Assembly (NCBI RefSeq): GCF_018135625.1 | Contig: NZ_CP073079.1 | Span: 32,015 to 96,014 of the forward strand | Origin: Phenylobacterium montanum | Lineage (GTDB): Bacteria; Pseudomonadota; Alphaproteobacteria; Caulobacterales; Caulobacteraceae | Direction of reading: 5' to 3' | DNA length: 64,000 nucleotides | Shown: one piece after another, positions 1 to 9,557 of the stretch | Numbering within the stretch: the first letter of the stretch is position 1 | Layout: every line of letters starts with the position of its first letter | The notes under the pieces: generated by a model | Told to the model about the DNA's origin: nothing | Database searches by the model: none | Seen by the model: only the letters and a program-made list of their open reading frames with translations | Translations under genes and position numbers: made by a program

Positions 1-12
1 GGCGGCTATGGT

Positions 13-771
13 TTGCATGAGCGTGCTAATCCGAAGCGTCACAGGGTGATCAGGCTTTGGACGGTTGTTCATCCGTCGGTGTTGGGGTCGACGACCCTTA
101 CCGCCACGGCGTCGGAGGCGCCATTGACCGCCCGCCTGTATCCTCGAAATTGGCGCGGGGATGGAGTTCCCAGCTTCAAGCCCAGCGGCCAAAAGGGCTG
201 GCCGATTCGCGGCCAGGACTTAGTGCGCCTAAGCGCGGACTACTGGTGGGTGATCGGCGTCGGCGTCGTGCTCACCCTGGCGCGTTTCAGCGAAGCGTTC
301 CTGGTCCTCAAAGGCAGGGCTGCGGGGCTCCCGCTCGCGCTCGTGCCGGTGGTCATGGTGGTGATGAACGTGGTCTATGCGGCCACCTCGGCGCCCGCGG
401 GAGCGCTTTCCGACCGCATTGGCCGGCGGCCGGTGCTCGTGGCCGGCTTGGCCGCCCTCGCCTGCGCAGACCTCGCGCTCGCGCTCATGCCGGGGCTGGC
501 GGGCCTCTTCGTGGGCGTGTCCCTCTGGGGCCTCTACATGTGGCTGACCCAAGGCCTGCTTTCGGCGCTGGTGGCCGACACTGCGCCAGAGGACTTGCGA
601 GGCACGGCCTTCGGCATCTTCAACCTGGCGACGGCTGCGGCCCTCCTGGCGGCCAGTGGGATCGCCGGGCTGTTCTGGGACCGCTATGGACCATCGTCCA
701 CCTTCCTCGTGGGCGCAGTCTTCGCCGCACTGGCCGCTGCGGGCCTTACGCTTCGGCGGCGACAAGCCTGA
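13..771 (+). pseudogene. MFS transporter, C-terminal half only
   Basis: From about residue 70 the translation is a membrane protein with about six hydrophobic segments. It carries the MFS-type loop motif between paired helices (ALSDRIGRRPVL, near residue 135). This matches the second half of a major facilitator protein, beginning at the central cytoplasmic loop. The roughly 60 residues before it have no MFS character, and the frame opens only with a TTG, so the first six helices are missing. I read this as a 5'-truncated remnant. It sits tail to tail with the RND pump gene on the other strand. Family-level similarity to metal-resistance permeases is possible but not shown. The junction with foreign sequence probably lies around positions 100-220. 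Confidence 0.6.
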
Positions 772-817
772 CTGCGCCGCAGGCCGACGCGCATCCATTC
801 GAGGCGCGACGCCGGGA

Positions 818-3800
818 TCAAACGCCCTGCGGGGAAGCGGCCGGCGGGGCGGACTCAGCAAGCACATCGACCGCCGGTTCGAACCGTCCGAACGCCAGCG
901 CCAGCGTCGGCAGCACGAGCAGATTGAGCGCCATGGAGGTCATCAGTCCGCCGAGGATGACGACCGCCATCGGCCCCTCGATCTCGCGACCGGGGTCGCC
1001 CATGCCGATCGCTAGGGGCAGGAGGCCTAGTGCGGTGACGAGCGAGGTCATCAAGATCGGCACAAGCCGGTCTGCGGCGCCTTGGATCGCGGTCTGCGGG
1101 CCCCAGGTCCGGCCCTCGACTTCGACGAGGTGTTCGAAATGCGAGATCATCAGGATCGAGTTGCGCAGGCTGATGCCGAACACCGTCACGAAGCCCACCA
1201 TCGAGCCCAGCGTCAGCATGCCGCCGGTGATCAACACCGCGAGCACGCCGCCGGCCAAGGCGAACGGCAGGTTGGCGAGCACTAGCAGGAGGTTGCGCCA
1301 GTTGCGCGTGACCACGGACAGCAAGAGGACGATTCCAGCGCCGGCGACCAGCGAGTTCAGCAGGAGATCGCTCTGTGACTTCGACTGGGCTTCGGCTGCC
1401 CCAGCGAAGGTCACATAGGCGCCGGCCGGAAGCTTCACTCCCGAGGCGATCGCGGCCTTGGCGTCCTTCACGAAGGAGGCGACGTCGCGCCCGGCCACAT
1501 TGGCGGTGACCGTGACCAGCCGGCGCGCCCCCTCGTGCTGCACTTGATAGCGCCCCGGCGCGGCGAAGACGTCGGCGACCTGACTTAGCTGGACGAATAC
1601 GCCGCTCGGGGTGCGCAGCGGCAACTGGCCGATCCGTGCGGGGTCGCCGCGGCTGTCGCGGTCGAGGATGGTCAGGACGTTGAACACCTGGCTCCCCTCA
1701 TAGGTCTGGCCCACGACGTCGCCCTGGTAGGCGGTGCGCACGAGGTCGAGCACCTGGACCGGATCGAGCCCCCAGCGCAGCAGGTCGCCCTTGCGCAGGC
1801 GGATGGTGATCTGCGGCAGCCCTGGCGGAGACTGGACCTGCACCTCGCTGGCGCCGGGCACGCCGCCGAGGACGGTCGCCACCACCTGGGCCTTCTGGTC
1901 GAGGAGGTCGAGATCGTTGCCGAAGACGTTGACCGCCACCGCGGCGGTGTAGCCGGAGAGCGTCTCCTCGATGCGCTCGGTCAGGAAGGTCTTGACCGAG
2001 AAGTTGACGCCCACGAAGCCGGCCAGGGCCTTGCGCACCTCGCCCTGCACCTCCTCGGCCTGTTCACCGGTGAGCGGCTTCAGGTCGACTTCGAACTCGC
2101 TGTAGTGCGTTCCCCAGGTGTCGCTGGCCAGTTCCGCCCGGCCGACTCGCTGCCCCACCGACCGGATCTCCGGAATACGGTGAAGGGCGTCCGCGACCCG
2201 CGCGCCGATCCGGGCGGATTCCTCCAGCGAAGTCCCCGGCGCGGCGGACATGTGGATGATGTAGTGGCCTTCCTTGAGCTCGGGGATGAACCCGGCGCCG
2301 AAGAACGGGAGCGCCGCTGAGGCCAGCACGGTGAACGCCGCGGCAGCGATGCTCACCGGCGTTGGACGTCCGACGATGCCGTCGAGAAGCCGCTGATAGT
2401 GGCCTCGCGACCAGCGCACCACCGGCGGATCGGCAACCTCCCGCAGGCGGCCCACGAGCCACATCATGGCCAACGCCGGCGTCACGGTGAGCGCCACGAC
2501 GAGCGAGGCGAGCACCGCCAGGATGTAGGTGATGCCCATGGGCGCGAACAGCCGGCCGGCGATGCCCGAAAGCGCGATGATCGGCAGGAACACCAGGATC
2601 ACGGCCAGGGTGGCGTATACGACGGCGCCGCGGACCTCGAAGATCGCCTCGAACACGACGCGGGCCTCCGGCCGCGGATTGTCCGACCGCCGGTTCTCCC
2701 GCAGGCGGCGCGCGACGTTCTCCACGCCGATGACGGCGTCGTCAACCACCACGCCGACGGCGACCGCCAGGCCGCCCAGGGTCATGGTGTTCAGGGTCAG
2801 GCCCAGGCGCTGGATCACGATGATCGCGGCCAGCAGCGACAGCGGAATGGCGGCGCATGAGATGGCCGCGGTGCGCAGGTTGAAGAGGAAGAGGAACAGC
2901 ACCACCACGACCAGCACGCCCCCGAGGATCAGCGAGGTGCGGATGTTGGAAAGCGCGGTGGAGATGAAGTTCGCCGGCCGGAACAGGTTCGACTGAAGCT
3001 CGATCCCCTGCGCCTTCAGCGCCGGCCGAAGCTCCTCCAGCGCCGCCTCGACGCCCCGGGTCACCTCCATGGTGTTGGCGCCGTACTGCTCGGAGATGTT
3101 CAGGATGACGCCGGGCTTGCCCTGGACCAGGGCCGCTCCGATCGGCGGCTCGGGCGCCACGACGACATCGGCCACGCTGCCCAGGGTCACCCGTCCGACC
3201 CCTTGGCTCGAGACCACGGTGCGGGCGATCTCGTCCGCGCTCAGCGACTGGCCCTCGGTCTGGAAAACGATCCGCTGGTTCTTGGTGTCGACGAACCCCG
3301 CGCCGCGCACGCCCGTAGCCTGCTGGGCGGCGGCCATCACGTCGTTCAGGCCCAGACCGTAGCGGACGAGCTTGTCGGGGTGCACCTGCACCTGGATCGA
3401 GCGGGTGTCGCCGCCGAAGACGATCACGTCGGCGACGCCCGGCACGGCGAGCAGCCGCAGGCGCGTGGTCCACTCCGCGGCCGTGCGCAGATCCATCTGG
3501 CTGCGCGTCTTCGACGTCAGGCCCGCGACGAGCACCGTGCTGGTCGAGGACGTCAGCGGGGTGATCGCCGGCGGCTGCACGCCCTGCGGCAACTGCTGGG
3601 CGGCTGAGGCCAGCCGCTCGGCCACGAGTTGGCGGTCGCGATAGATATCGCTTGCGGGACCGAAGAAAACGCTGACGATCGAAAGGCCCTGGATCGAAGT
3701 CGATCGCAGCGTCTGCACGCCCGGCAGCCCGTTGACCGCGGTCTCGATCGGCCGGGTAACCAGCACCTCGACCTGCTCGGGGGTGAGGCCCGCCGCTTCG

Positions 3801-3976
3801 GTCTGGATCGCCACCTGCGGCGGCGCGAACTCCGGGAAGACGTCGTACTTGGCCTGGCCCAGCGCATAGACGCCGTAGGCGACCAGCAGGCAGGCCAGCG
3901 CGACGACGATGCCGCGGAAGCGGATCGCGAAAGCAATGACCCGGGCCTGCAAGCCCGTGGGGTGCTGGGCGCTCAA
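818..3976 (-). CDS. Heavy-metal-type RND efflux pump inner-membrane subunit
   Basis: Proton-driven RND permease of about 1050 residues, the usual size. It has a hydrophobic first helix after a short basic N-terminus, a large periplasmic domain beginning with the PEFAPPQV segment, and a second duplicated half. Helix 4 carries GVVVDDAV near residue 405, the acidic proton-relay motif. It lacks the GAMVDAA signature of Cu/Ag CusA proteins, which the second pump in this window has, so the substrate is likely a different metal but cannot be named. No ATG is available at the N-terminus. A TTG overlapping the adaptor stop (attga, 3973-3977) is the most economical start, and a TTG at 3952 is the alternative. 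Last gene of the outer-membrane factor/adaptor/pump operon. Confidence 0.85.
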   Translation of the reverse strand: MSAQHPTGLQARVIAFAIRFRGIVVALACLLVAYGVYALGQAKYDVFPEFAPPQVAIQTEAAGLTPEQVEVLVTRPIETAVNGLPGVQTLRSTSIQGLSIVSVFFGPASDIYRDRQLVAERLASAAQQLPQGVQPPAITPLTSSTSTVLVAGLTSKTRSQMDLRTAAEWTTRLRLLAVPGVADVIVFGGDTRSIQVQVHPDKLVRYGLGLNDVMAAAQQATGVRGAGFVDTKNQRIVFQTEGQSLSADEIARTVVSSQGVGRVTLGSVADVVVAPEPPIGAALVQGKPGVILNISEQYGANTMEVTRGVEAALEELRPALKAQGIELQSNLFRPANFISTALSNIRTSLILGGVLVVVVLFLFLFNLRTAAISCAAIPLSLLAAIIVIQRLGLTLNTMTLGGLAVAVGVVVDDAVIGVENVARRLRENRRSDNPRPEARVVFEAIFEVRGAVVYATLAVILVFLPIIALSGIAGRLFAPMGITYILAVLASLVVALTVTPALAMMWLVGRLREVADPPVVRWSRGHYQRLLDGIVGRPTPVSIAAAAFTVLASAALPFFGAGFIPELKEGHYIIHMSAAPGTSLEESARIGARVADALHRIPEIRSVGQRVGRAELASDTWGTHYSEFEVDLKPLTGEQAEEVQGEVRKALAGFVGVNFSVKTFLTERIEETLSGYTAAVAVNVFGNDLDLLDQKAQVVATVLGGVPGASEVQVQSPPGLPQITIRLRKGDLLRWGLDPVQVLDLVRTAYQGDVVGQTYEGSQVFNVLTILDRDSRGDPARIGQLPLRTPSGVFVQLSQVADVFAAPGRYQVQHEGARRLVTVTANVAGRDVASFVKDAKAAIASGVKLPAGAYVTFAGAAEAQSKSQSDLLLNSLVAGAGIVLLLSVVTRNWRNLLLVLANLPFALAGGVLAVLITGGMLTLGSMVGFVTVFGISLRNSILMISHFEHLVEVEGRTWGPQTAIQGAADRLVPILMTSLVTALGLLPLAIGMGDPGREIEGPMAVVILGGLMTSMALNLLVLPTLALAFGRFEPAVDVLAESAPPAASPQGV

Positions 3977-5043
3977 TCGGTCTCTCCGGCCGCTTGGCTG
4001 GTCTGGGGCCGCATCTCTTCGGACAGCAGCAGCTGGGCGCCTGACGTCACCACCTGGGCCCCTGGGGGGAGGTTGGTCACGACGTAGGCGCCGCCGGCGC
4101 CTGATCCGGCGACCGCGATCGCCACGCGCTTGAAGGTCTTGGGGCCGGTCCGTTGATAGACCCAGGACTGCCCCTGCCAGACGATCACCGCCGAGGCGGG
4201 GACGACCACGCCGCTCCGGACCGCCCCGGTTGACAGCTCCGCCGTCACGTTGAGACCCGCCAGGAGGCCGGTTGCGGCCGGCGCGACATAGTAAAAGCTC
4301 GCCCCCTGGATTCTGGGATCGGTCGTCACAGCTGCGGAGACGAGACGCCCGAACACCGCCGGACCGTTGTCCGGCCGCACCGTCAGGGTCGTCGGCGGCC
4401 GGGCGACCGCCATACCCGCAGGCGCGGTCACCTGCAGCAGCACCGTTCGGCGCTGGATCAGATCCTGTCCGAGCCTGCGGTCCAGGGAGGCGCCGAGCAC
4501 GGGCCCGAATTGCAGCCGCGCGGTCGCGGCCGCAGTCGTCGCCTGGGTCTGCGCCGCCGCCAAGCCTGCCGCGTCGGCCTGGTAGGTCGCCTCCGCCGCC
4601 TGGAGCTGCGCCAGCGACATGTTCTGGGAGTCCTTGTAGAGCAACTGGGCCCGCTGGAAGGCCGCTTTGGAGGCCTCGACCTTGGCTTGGGCCGTGGCGG
4701 TCTGCGCCCGGGCGTTCAGCAGCGATTGGGCGAGCATACCGTAGGGCGTGACGTCGACGACGGCGGCGATGGCCTGCACGGTCTCCGGGGCTGTCGCCGC
4801 CGCGACCGGCATGGTCTGAAGGCCGTTGCGGCGCTGGTCGTCGAGATCCACGGCGACGATGGTCGCGCCATCGGCGGTAGATACCCGCTGCGGCGCCGCC
4901 ACCGGCTTCTCGCGCTCGGCCTCCCGTTCCTTCTCCGCGCCGCCGTCGATCACCCGCCATGTGATCAGGGCGATCAGCGCGAGCGCGACCGCGCCCACCA
5001 GCAGCCAGAGCGGCCGAACGGCCGAAGATCGGGGTCGAATCAT
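3973..5043 (-). CDS. RND efflux periplasmic adaptor (HlyD/MFP family)
   Basis: Membrane-fusion protein that would bridge the RND pump to the outer-membrane channel in the periplasm. It has 356 residues, an uncleaved-looking N-terminal membrane anchor at residues 11-29, and an alpha-helical hairpin with many Ala/Gln residues around 100-170. The lipoyl/beta-barrel region follows, and the C-terminal part ends in the typical LPPGAQVVTSGAQLL segment. Its start overlaps the outer-membrane factor stop by 4 bp, and its stop abuts or overlaps the pump start, so the three subunits are translationally coupled. No metal-binding N-terminal domain is visible, unlike the second adaptor at 11255. Confidence 0.85.
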   Translation of the reverse strand: MIRPRSSAVRPLWLLVGAVALALIALITWRVIDGGAEKEREAEREKPVAAPQRVSTADGATIVAVDLDDQRRNGLQTMPVAAATAPETVQAIAAVVDVTPYGMLAQSLLNARAQTATAQAKVEASKAAFQRAQLLYKDSQNMSLAQLQAAEATYQADAAGLAAAQTQATTAAATARLQFGPVLGASLDRRLGQDLIQRRTVLLQVTAPAGMAVARPPTTLTVRPDNGPAVFGRLVSAAVTTDPRIQGASFYYVAPAATGLLAGLNVTAELSTGAVRSGVVVPASAVIVWQGQSWVYQRTGPKTFKRVAIAVAGSGAGGAYVVTNLPPGAQVVTSGAQLLLSEEMRPQTSQAAGETD

Positions 5044-6464
5044 TGCGCGGGCTCCGCGTCGAGGCGAGGGCTGGCCGGAAGAACGGGAAGAACCGCGCCG
5101 GACCCGAACAGCGGATGCTGAAGGGCGTCTTCGAGCTGACCGAGCGCCTGGCGCTGGGCCATGACGGCGTCCAGGCGCGCGATTTCCGCGGCGGAGACCT
5201 CGAGCGCGCCGGCCAGTAGCGTCGGCCGATCGACTTGCCCAGCGCGGAAAAGAGCCTCGGTGCGCGCCTGCCGATCCCGTTGAGCGGCCAGCACCGCCTC
5301 GGCCGTCGCCAAGCTTTGGTCAGCTCGCCCGTAGCTGACCGCCGCGGCATCCACCGCCCCCATGACCTGAGCTTGCAGGCCTAGGAAGGTCGCCGCCGAG
5401 AGACGGCGCCGGGCGAGCGCCTCGGCGATAGGCCCCTGATTCTGGTTGAAGACCGGCAGGTCGAGCGTCAGCGGGACGCTGTATTTGCTGTCGCCTTGAT
5501 CCCACGTGTAGCCGGGGCCCAGGGTCAGGTTCGGATACTGGTTGGCGATCTGCAGCTGCACCGCCGATTGCGCGGCCGAATATTGGGCCAGGGCCGATCG
5601 GATGTCGGCGCGCCCGGTCAGCGCGGTTTGCCGCAAAGGTCCGGTCATGGCATCCGCTGGCCCCTGGACTTGGTCGAAGACCGCGAGGTCCAGTTCGACC
5701 CCTTCGAGCGCCCTCGCGGGCACGCCGAGGGCCGTCGCCAGCTGGGCTTGAGCCGTGGCGGCCACCTTCTCGGCGTCCTTGACCGCGACGGCTGCCTGGT
5801 CGCGATTGATCCCCTCGCGCGCGACGTCCACGGCAGACGCCTCTCCGACCGCGAGCCGGTGCTCCAGCAGGGTGACCAGCTGTTCTTCCTGCGCCAAGCG
5901 TTTCGCCGTCAGCCGAACCCGCTGCCGGGCCGCCCAAAGGTCCAGCATCGCCGTGCGGACACGGCCGCGCACCTGCCAGGCGGCCGTGCCGATGTCGTCG
6001 CGTGCAGCCTCGGCCAGATACCGCGCCTGGTCGGTGCGATAAGTCCTCTTGCCGAAGGTTTCTATCACCAGATTGACTGCGCCGCCGACCGTCCAGGGCG
6101 ACGGTACGGTCGTGGTGGCGTTGTACTGCGGAAGGAGATTGATCGTGGGGTTCGGCCGCTGGTGCGCCGTCCTGACGCCCGCGTCGGCCACGGCCAGCTT
6201 CGCGTAGGCGATGTCGAGGTCCGGATGAAAGAAGAGCGCCGCGAGCGTGAGGCGTTCGAGGCTCCAGGCGTTCGGCGCCTGCGGCCGCGGCGCATTCATC
6301 GAGTCGAGGAATGCGTTCAGGCGCGGGTCGGCGAGGGTCCGGGCGTCAAGCGCCGCCGCGGTGGAGGCCGGCGCGATGGGTTCTGGCCGATAGCTCGCGC
6401 ACCCGGCCAGCGCGACGACCGCGCAGCCCGCCAGCGCCTGGACAACAACCCTCCGCAATCGCAT
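5040..6464 (-). CDS. Outer-membrane factor lipoprotein, TolC/CzcC family
   Basis: Outer-membrane channel subunit of the tripartite efflux system, 474 residues. It begins with a lipoprotein signal: a hydrophobic stretch ending in LAGC, with the modified cysteine at residue 22. Two long alpha-helical repeats rich in Ala, Gln and Leu follow, as in TolC-family barrels. It is the first gene of the minus-strand pump operon. The ATGAC-N6-GTCAT palindrome lies about 70-85 bp upstream of its start, so this gene probably has its own metal-inducible promoter inside the 92-bp gap after the sensor kinase gene. Confidence 0.85.
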   Translation of the reverse strand: MRLRRVVVQALAGCAVVALAGCASYRPEPIAPASTAAALDARTLADPRLNAFLDSMNAPRPQAPNAWSLERLTLAALFFHPDLDIAYAKLAVADAGVRTAHQRPNPTINLLPQYNATTTVPSPWTVGGAVNLVIETFGKRTYRTDQARYLAEAARDDIGTAAWQVRGRVRTAMLDLWAARQRVRLTAKRLAQEEQLVTLLEHRLAVGEASAVDVAREGINRDQAAVAVKDAEKVAATAQAQLATALGVPARALEGVELDLAVFDQVQGPADAMTGPLRQTALTGRADIRSALAQYSAAQSAVQLQIANQYPNLTLGPGYTWDQGDSKYSVPLTLDLPVFNQNQGPIAEALARRRLSAATFLGLQAQVMGAVDAAAVSYGRADQSLATAEAVLAAQRDRQARTEALFRAGQVDRPTLLAGALEVSAAEIARLDAVMAQRQALGQLEDALQHPLFGSGAVLPVLPASPRLDAEPAQ

Positions 6465-6534
6465 TCACCGGTCCGCCAGCTCTGAGGAACGGCGCTCTAT
6501 AGCTGGCGCGAACTGAAGCTGCGATTACGGGCAG

Positions 6535-6550
6535 ATGACGGTCTCGTCAT
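6535..6550. promoter_or_regulatory. Candidate CusR/CopR-type operator, copy 1
   Basis: Palindrome ATGAC-ggtctc-GTCAT, extended to an 8-bp arm on each side (6533-6552). The half-site and 6-bp spacing match the known CusR/CopR-type metal-response box. It lies between the sensor kinase stop and the outer-membrane factor start on the minus strand, where an activator site for the pump operon would be expected. The same spacing recurs at 8785-8800. It could also act as a hairpin at the end of the kinase transcript. Confidence 0.6.
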
Positions 6551-6556
6551 CTTCGC

Positions 6557-7981
6557 TCAGGGCTCAGAACTCGACGGAAACGTCAGGACGACCTTGGCGC
6601 CGGAGCCGGGTTCGCTGAACACTTCGGCCTCGCCGCCATGGCGCTCGACGATGCTCTTCACCACGGAAAGACCGAGGCCCGCGTTCTGGCCCGCGCCGCT
6701 GCGGGCGGGATCTGCGCGGAAGAACCGGTCGAACACTCTCGGCAGATGTTCAGGCGAAATGCCGCGGCCGGTGTCTTCCACCGTCACCTTGAGCCCGGCG
6801 GGACTGCCCTGCGCCTGAATGCAGATGCGCCCGCCCTCCGGCGTATGGGCGAGTGCGTTCGACACGAGGTTGCCAACCGCTTGCTGGAGCAGGGTCCGGT
6901 TCAGCCGTGCTTCGAGACCGGCTCGCGCGGCGACTATGAGCGACACGCCGGCCTCCGATGCGCTGGCTTCGTAGAACTCTGCCACGCCGTGCAACTCGCG
7001 ACGGACGTCAAGGACCTCCCGCTGCAACGGTTCGGTCGCCGCGTCGGCCCGGGCCAGGAACAGGAGGCTGTTGACCACGTGCGAGAGGCGGCTGCACTCC
7101 TCCAGGCAGGAGCCAAGGATCGCCTCGTACTCCTGCGGCGCGCGGGTGCGGTTCAGCGCGACCTCGATCTCGCCGTGCAGGTTATTGATCGGGGTGCGCA
7201 ACTCGTGGGCGACATCGTCGGAGAACCGCGAGACGCGCGCGAAGCCGTCTTCGAGGCGGCCGAGCATCGCATTGAACGCCTCCGCCAAGACCTGGAGCTC
7301 CGAGGGCAACCCCACCGTTGGAATCCGCTCGTGGAGGGTTCCGGATCCGATCCGCCCGGCGGTTCCCCCGATGCGCCGGATTGGCCGCATGCCGGCGCGT
7401 GCGATCAGATAACCGGCCAGGGCCGAGCCGAGCAGCGAAACGCCCAGCACCCATCCCATCCGCGCGCGGTAAAGCGCGATCAGCCGCTCCTCGTCGGTCC
7501 GGTTTATGGCGACCTGGATGTAGCCGCCGGGGATGCGGTCCACCGCAGCCGGGGCGATCAAGGAGCGGAACTGTTCGCCGGTGTTCGAGCGTGTGTCTGC
7601 TCCCACAGAGCCCAGGCGCGCCACCGCCGCAAACGTCGGTCGAGTGGGTCTTGGCAAGACCATCGTCATCCCGGGGCTCTCGAGGAGCACGGACCCTGTC
7701 TGGTCGAGCAAACGAACATAGAGTTCGCGGTCGCGCCGCGGCGCTGTGGAGGCGCCTGACGCGGTCCAGCCGCCAGCGGGCGCTGCGCGCAGGATCAGTC
7801 GAATGTTGGCCAACTCATTTTCCAGGAGGCGGGTGTCTTCGCGAGCGAGGTTGGCCGCCAGGATCCAATAGAGAAACGCTGTCGCCGCGAAGATCAGGGT
7901 GAAGCCGGAGATCGCGTACCAGACCGTCAATCGCAGTGCGATCGAGCCCGTCCAACGGCGGAGCCCCCCTGGTCTCGCCAT
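6557..7981 (-). CDS. Heavy-metal sensor histidine kinase, CusS/CzcS type
   Basis: Inner-membrane sensor of 474 residues. It has a first transmembrane helix near residues 20-40, a periplasmic sensor loop, a second helix near 175-195, then a HAMP domain. The phosphorylation site lies in DVAHELRTPINN (His about 259), and the ATP-binding N, G1 (DTGRGI) and G2 (GLGLSVV) boxes follow. The DVAHELRTP form is typical of the heavy-metal sensor kinase group. The gene starts 2 bp after the response regulator stop and is surely cotranscribed with it. The likely signal is periplasmic metal, but which metal is not evident. Confidence 0.9.
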   Translation of the reverse strand: MARPGGLRRWTGSIALRLTVWYAISGFTLIFAATAFLYWILAANLAREDTRLLENELANIRLILRAAPAGGWTASGASTAPRRDRELYVRLLDQTGSVLLESPGMTMVLPRPTRPTFAAVARLGSVGADTRSNTGEQFRSLIAPAAVDRIPGGYIQVAINRTDEERLIALYRARMGWVLGVSLLGSALAGYLIARAGMRPIRRIGGTAGRIGSGTLHERIPTVGLPSELQVLAEAFNAMLGRLEDGFARVSRFSDDVAHELRTPINNLHGEIEVALNRTRAPQEYEAILGSCLEECSRLSHVVNSLLFLARADAATEPLQREVLDVRRELHGVAEFYEASASEAGVSLIVAARAGLEARLNRTLLQQAVGNLVSNALAHTPEGGRICIQAQGSPAGLKVTVEDTGRGISPEHLPRVFDRFFRADPARSGAGQNAGLGLSVVKSIVERHGGEAEVFSEPGSGAKVVLTFPSSSEP

Positions 7982-7983
7982 GA

Positions 7984-8658
7984 TCAGGGCCGCTCTTCGA
8001 GGACGTAGCCGACGCCGCGGATGGTGTGGATCAGCCTCTGGCCGAACGGATCGTCCACCTTGAGCCTCAAACGCCGGACATGGACATCGACGACATTGGA
8101 CTCGCTCTCGAAATTGATGTCCCAGACTTGTTCGGCGATCAGGGTGCGGGAGACCGCTTCCCCCATCCGGCGCATCAGCAGCGACAGCAGGGTGAACTCC
8201 TTGGGCGTGAGGTCCAGCAGTTTGCCCGCCCGTGTGGCCCGGTGGCGGATCAAGTCCAGCTCGAGGTCCGCGACGCGCAGGACAGACGCTGAACGCCCCC
8301 CACCCCGCCGCAGGATCGTGCGGATGCGCGCGAGCAGCACTGAGAATGCGAACGGCTTGACGAGATAGTCGTCGGCGCCGAGGTCCAGGCCCCGGACCTG
8401 ATCGTCGACGGCGTCCCGGGCGGTCACGAACAGCACCGGCGTCTCTAGGCCTCGCTGGCGGAGTTCGGTCATGATCGACCAGCCGTCGCGCCCCGGAAGC
8501 ATGACGTCCAGAATGATCAGATCGTAGAATCCCGACGTGGCGAGGTGGGCGCCGTCATCCCCGTCGGCGGTCACATCCACGACAAAGCCATTCTCCGTCA
8601 GCCCTTGCTTGATGTAGGCGGCGGTCTTGGCCTCGTCCTCGATGATCAGAATCTTCAC
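7984..8658 (-). CDS. OmpR-family response regulator, CusR/CopR type
   Basis: Two-domain regulator of 224 residues. The receiver domain has the acidic pair (EDE), phospho-acceptor Asp51 in LDVMLPGRDG, and the conserved Lys in DDYLVKPF. A C-terminal winged helix with the DVHVRRLRLKVDD recognition segment follows. I chose the GTG at 8658 because family homology begins at VKILIIEDE; the 32 residues upstream in the same frame resemble no known domain. It pairs with the kinase directly downstream and probably binds the two ATGAC-N6-GTCAT sites, activating the pump operon and its own promoter. Confidence 0.9.
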   Translation of the reverse strand: MKILIIEDEAKTAAYIKQGLTENGFVVDVTADGDDGAHLATSGFYDLIILDVMLPGRDGWSIMTELRQRGLETPVLFVTARDAVDDQVRGLDLGADDYLVKPFAFSVLLARIRTILRRGGGRSASVLRVADLELDLIRHRATRAGKLLDLTPKEFTLLSLLMRRMGEAVSRTLIAEQVWDINFESESNVVDVHVRRLRLKVDDPFGQRLIHTIRGVGYVLEERP

Positions 8659-9155
8659 CTTGGCGACACGTGTCCTTGGTTGGCTGACCACGCACGCACT
8701 CGGGTCGCACATTGATCTATGCGGCCGGACGTGAGGGGGACACCCTGTATGCACGCGGCCAAATTACGTCGAGCTGACGTTTGCATGACGTTTTCGTCAT
8801 GGTCGTCCGTGGCCGCCACACGCGAAAGGGCCTTCAGCGAGGAGCCCATCGTTGGGAACATCCCATGGCGCACGGCCCGCTTTCCCGAGGAGATCAGGAT
8901 TCCGAACCGAGGCCATCGTTCGTGGACCTCACGGGCAAGGGCGACGCGCGCGACGTCCACGAGCCCCTTTCGGATGCTGCGTCGCTGGATGAATGTGTTG
9001 CAAATCGAGCTGGGGCACGTGCTGGAGACGGACTGGCGTGGCGCAGCGGCCCAGTGCCGCGTCATCGAAGCCCTCGCGGGTCCGATTGAGGCTGCGCCGC
9101 ACGTACTGGACTAATGCGGTGGCGTGAGACGGAACCTCGTCTATACTGAGGACGC
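8659..9155. promoter_or_regulatory. Divergent control region between the two metal operons
   Basis: About 500 bp between the minus-strand regulator operon and the plus-strand Cus block. It contains the second ATGAC-N6-GTCAT palindrome (8785-8800), preceded by an extra TGACGTTT half-site at 8775. Short open frames exist on both strands, but none looks like a protein. Confidence 0.5.
8785..8800. promoter_or_regulatory. Candidate CusR/CopR-type operator, copy 2
   Basis: Palindrome ATGAC-gttttc-GTCAT, with the same half-sites and the same 6-bp spacer as the copy at 6535-6550. It lies about 127 bp upstream of the response regulator GTG. A tandem half-site TGACGTTT occurs 11 bp before it. The position fits autoregulation of the regulator/kinase operon; an effect on the plus-strand operon from 9156 is possible. 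Confidence 0.6.
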
Positions 9156-9533
9156 ATGCGTCTCGTCGTCGCCCTTCTGGCCGTTATTGGCCTATTGACC
9201 AGCCCGGCAGCCGCTGCGGCGGCGCACGCCTCGTGCCATGACCATGCGTCGATGGGCGTGGCGATGGCCGACATGCCAGGCATGGCCCAGGCCGACACTC
9301 AGAAGGCCGATCCGTGCTGTGATCCGGCCAAGGATACTGGGCAAAGCAAGCACAAGAGTTCCGACTGCGCCCAGTCCTGCGCGACGATGTGCGCTGTAGT
9401 CGCCGCTCTGCCGAACACCCCTATTGCGTTCCTGGCGCCGCCGGATCGCGAGGCGCTCCCGCAGGCGCGGGTCGCCTCATTGAAGCCCCACGAGCCTAGT
9501 CGGCTCGAACGACCTCCCAGATCGATCGCCTGA
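9156..9533 (+). CDS. Small secreted Cys/His/Met-rich protein, putative metal binder
   Basis: 125-residue protein with a clear signal peptide (hydrophobic residues 3-18, cleavage near HA-SCHDH). The mature part carries clustered potential metal ligands: CHDH near residue 27, a Met-rich MADMPGM stretch, CCDPAK near 53, and CAQSCATMC near 70. This composition suggests periplasmic copper or other soft-metal binding, but I recognise no defined family. It is the first gene of the plus-strand cluster that leads to the CusCBA-like genes. Confidence 0.6.
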   Translation: MRLVVALLAVIGLLTSPAAAAAAHASCHDHASMGVAMADMPGMAQADTQKADPCCDPAKDTGQSKHKSSDCAQSCATMCAVVAALPNTPIAFLAPPDREALPQARVASLKPHEPSRLERPPRSIA

Positions 9534-9557
9534 GCCTGTAGGCCACTGGCCTGCGGA

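Noticed and set aside
3977..5350. Frame extending the RND pump upstream on the minus strand
   Set aside because: It runs over the adaptor gene in another frame and encodes Arg/Ala/Pro-rich sequence without RND features; the pump begins near 3976 or 3952.
8719..9114. Possible gene between the regulator and the small secreted protein
   Set aside because: Overlaps the operator and the regulator's leader; translation is not protein-like on any frame.
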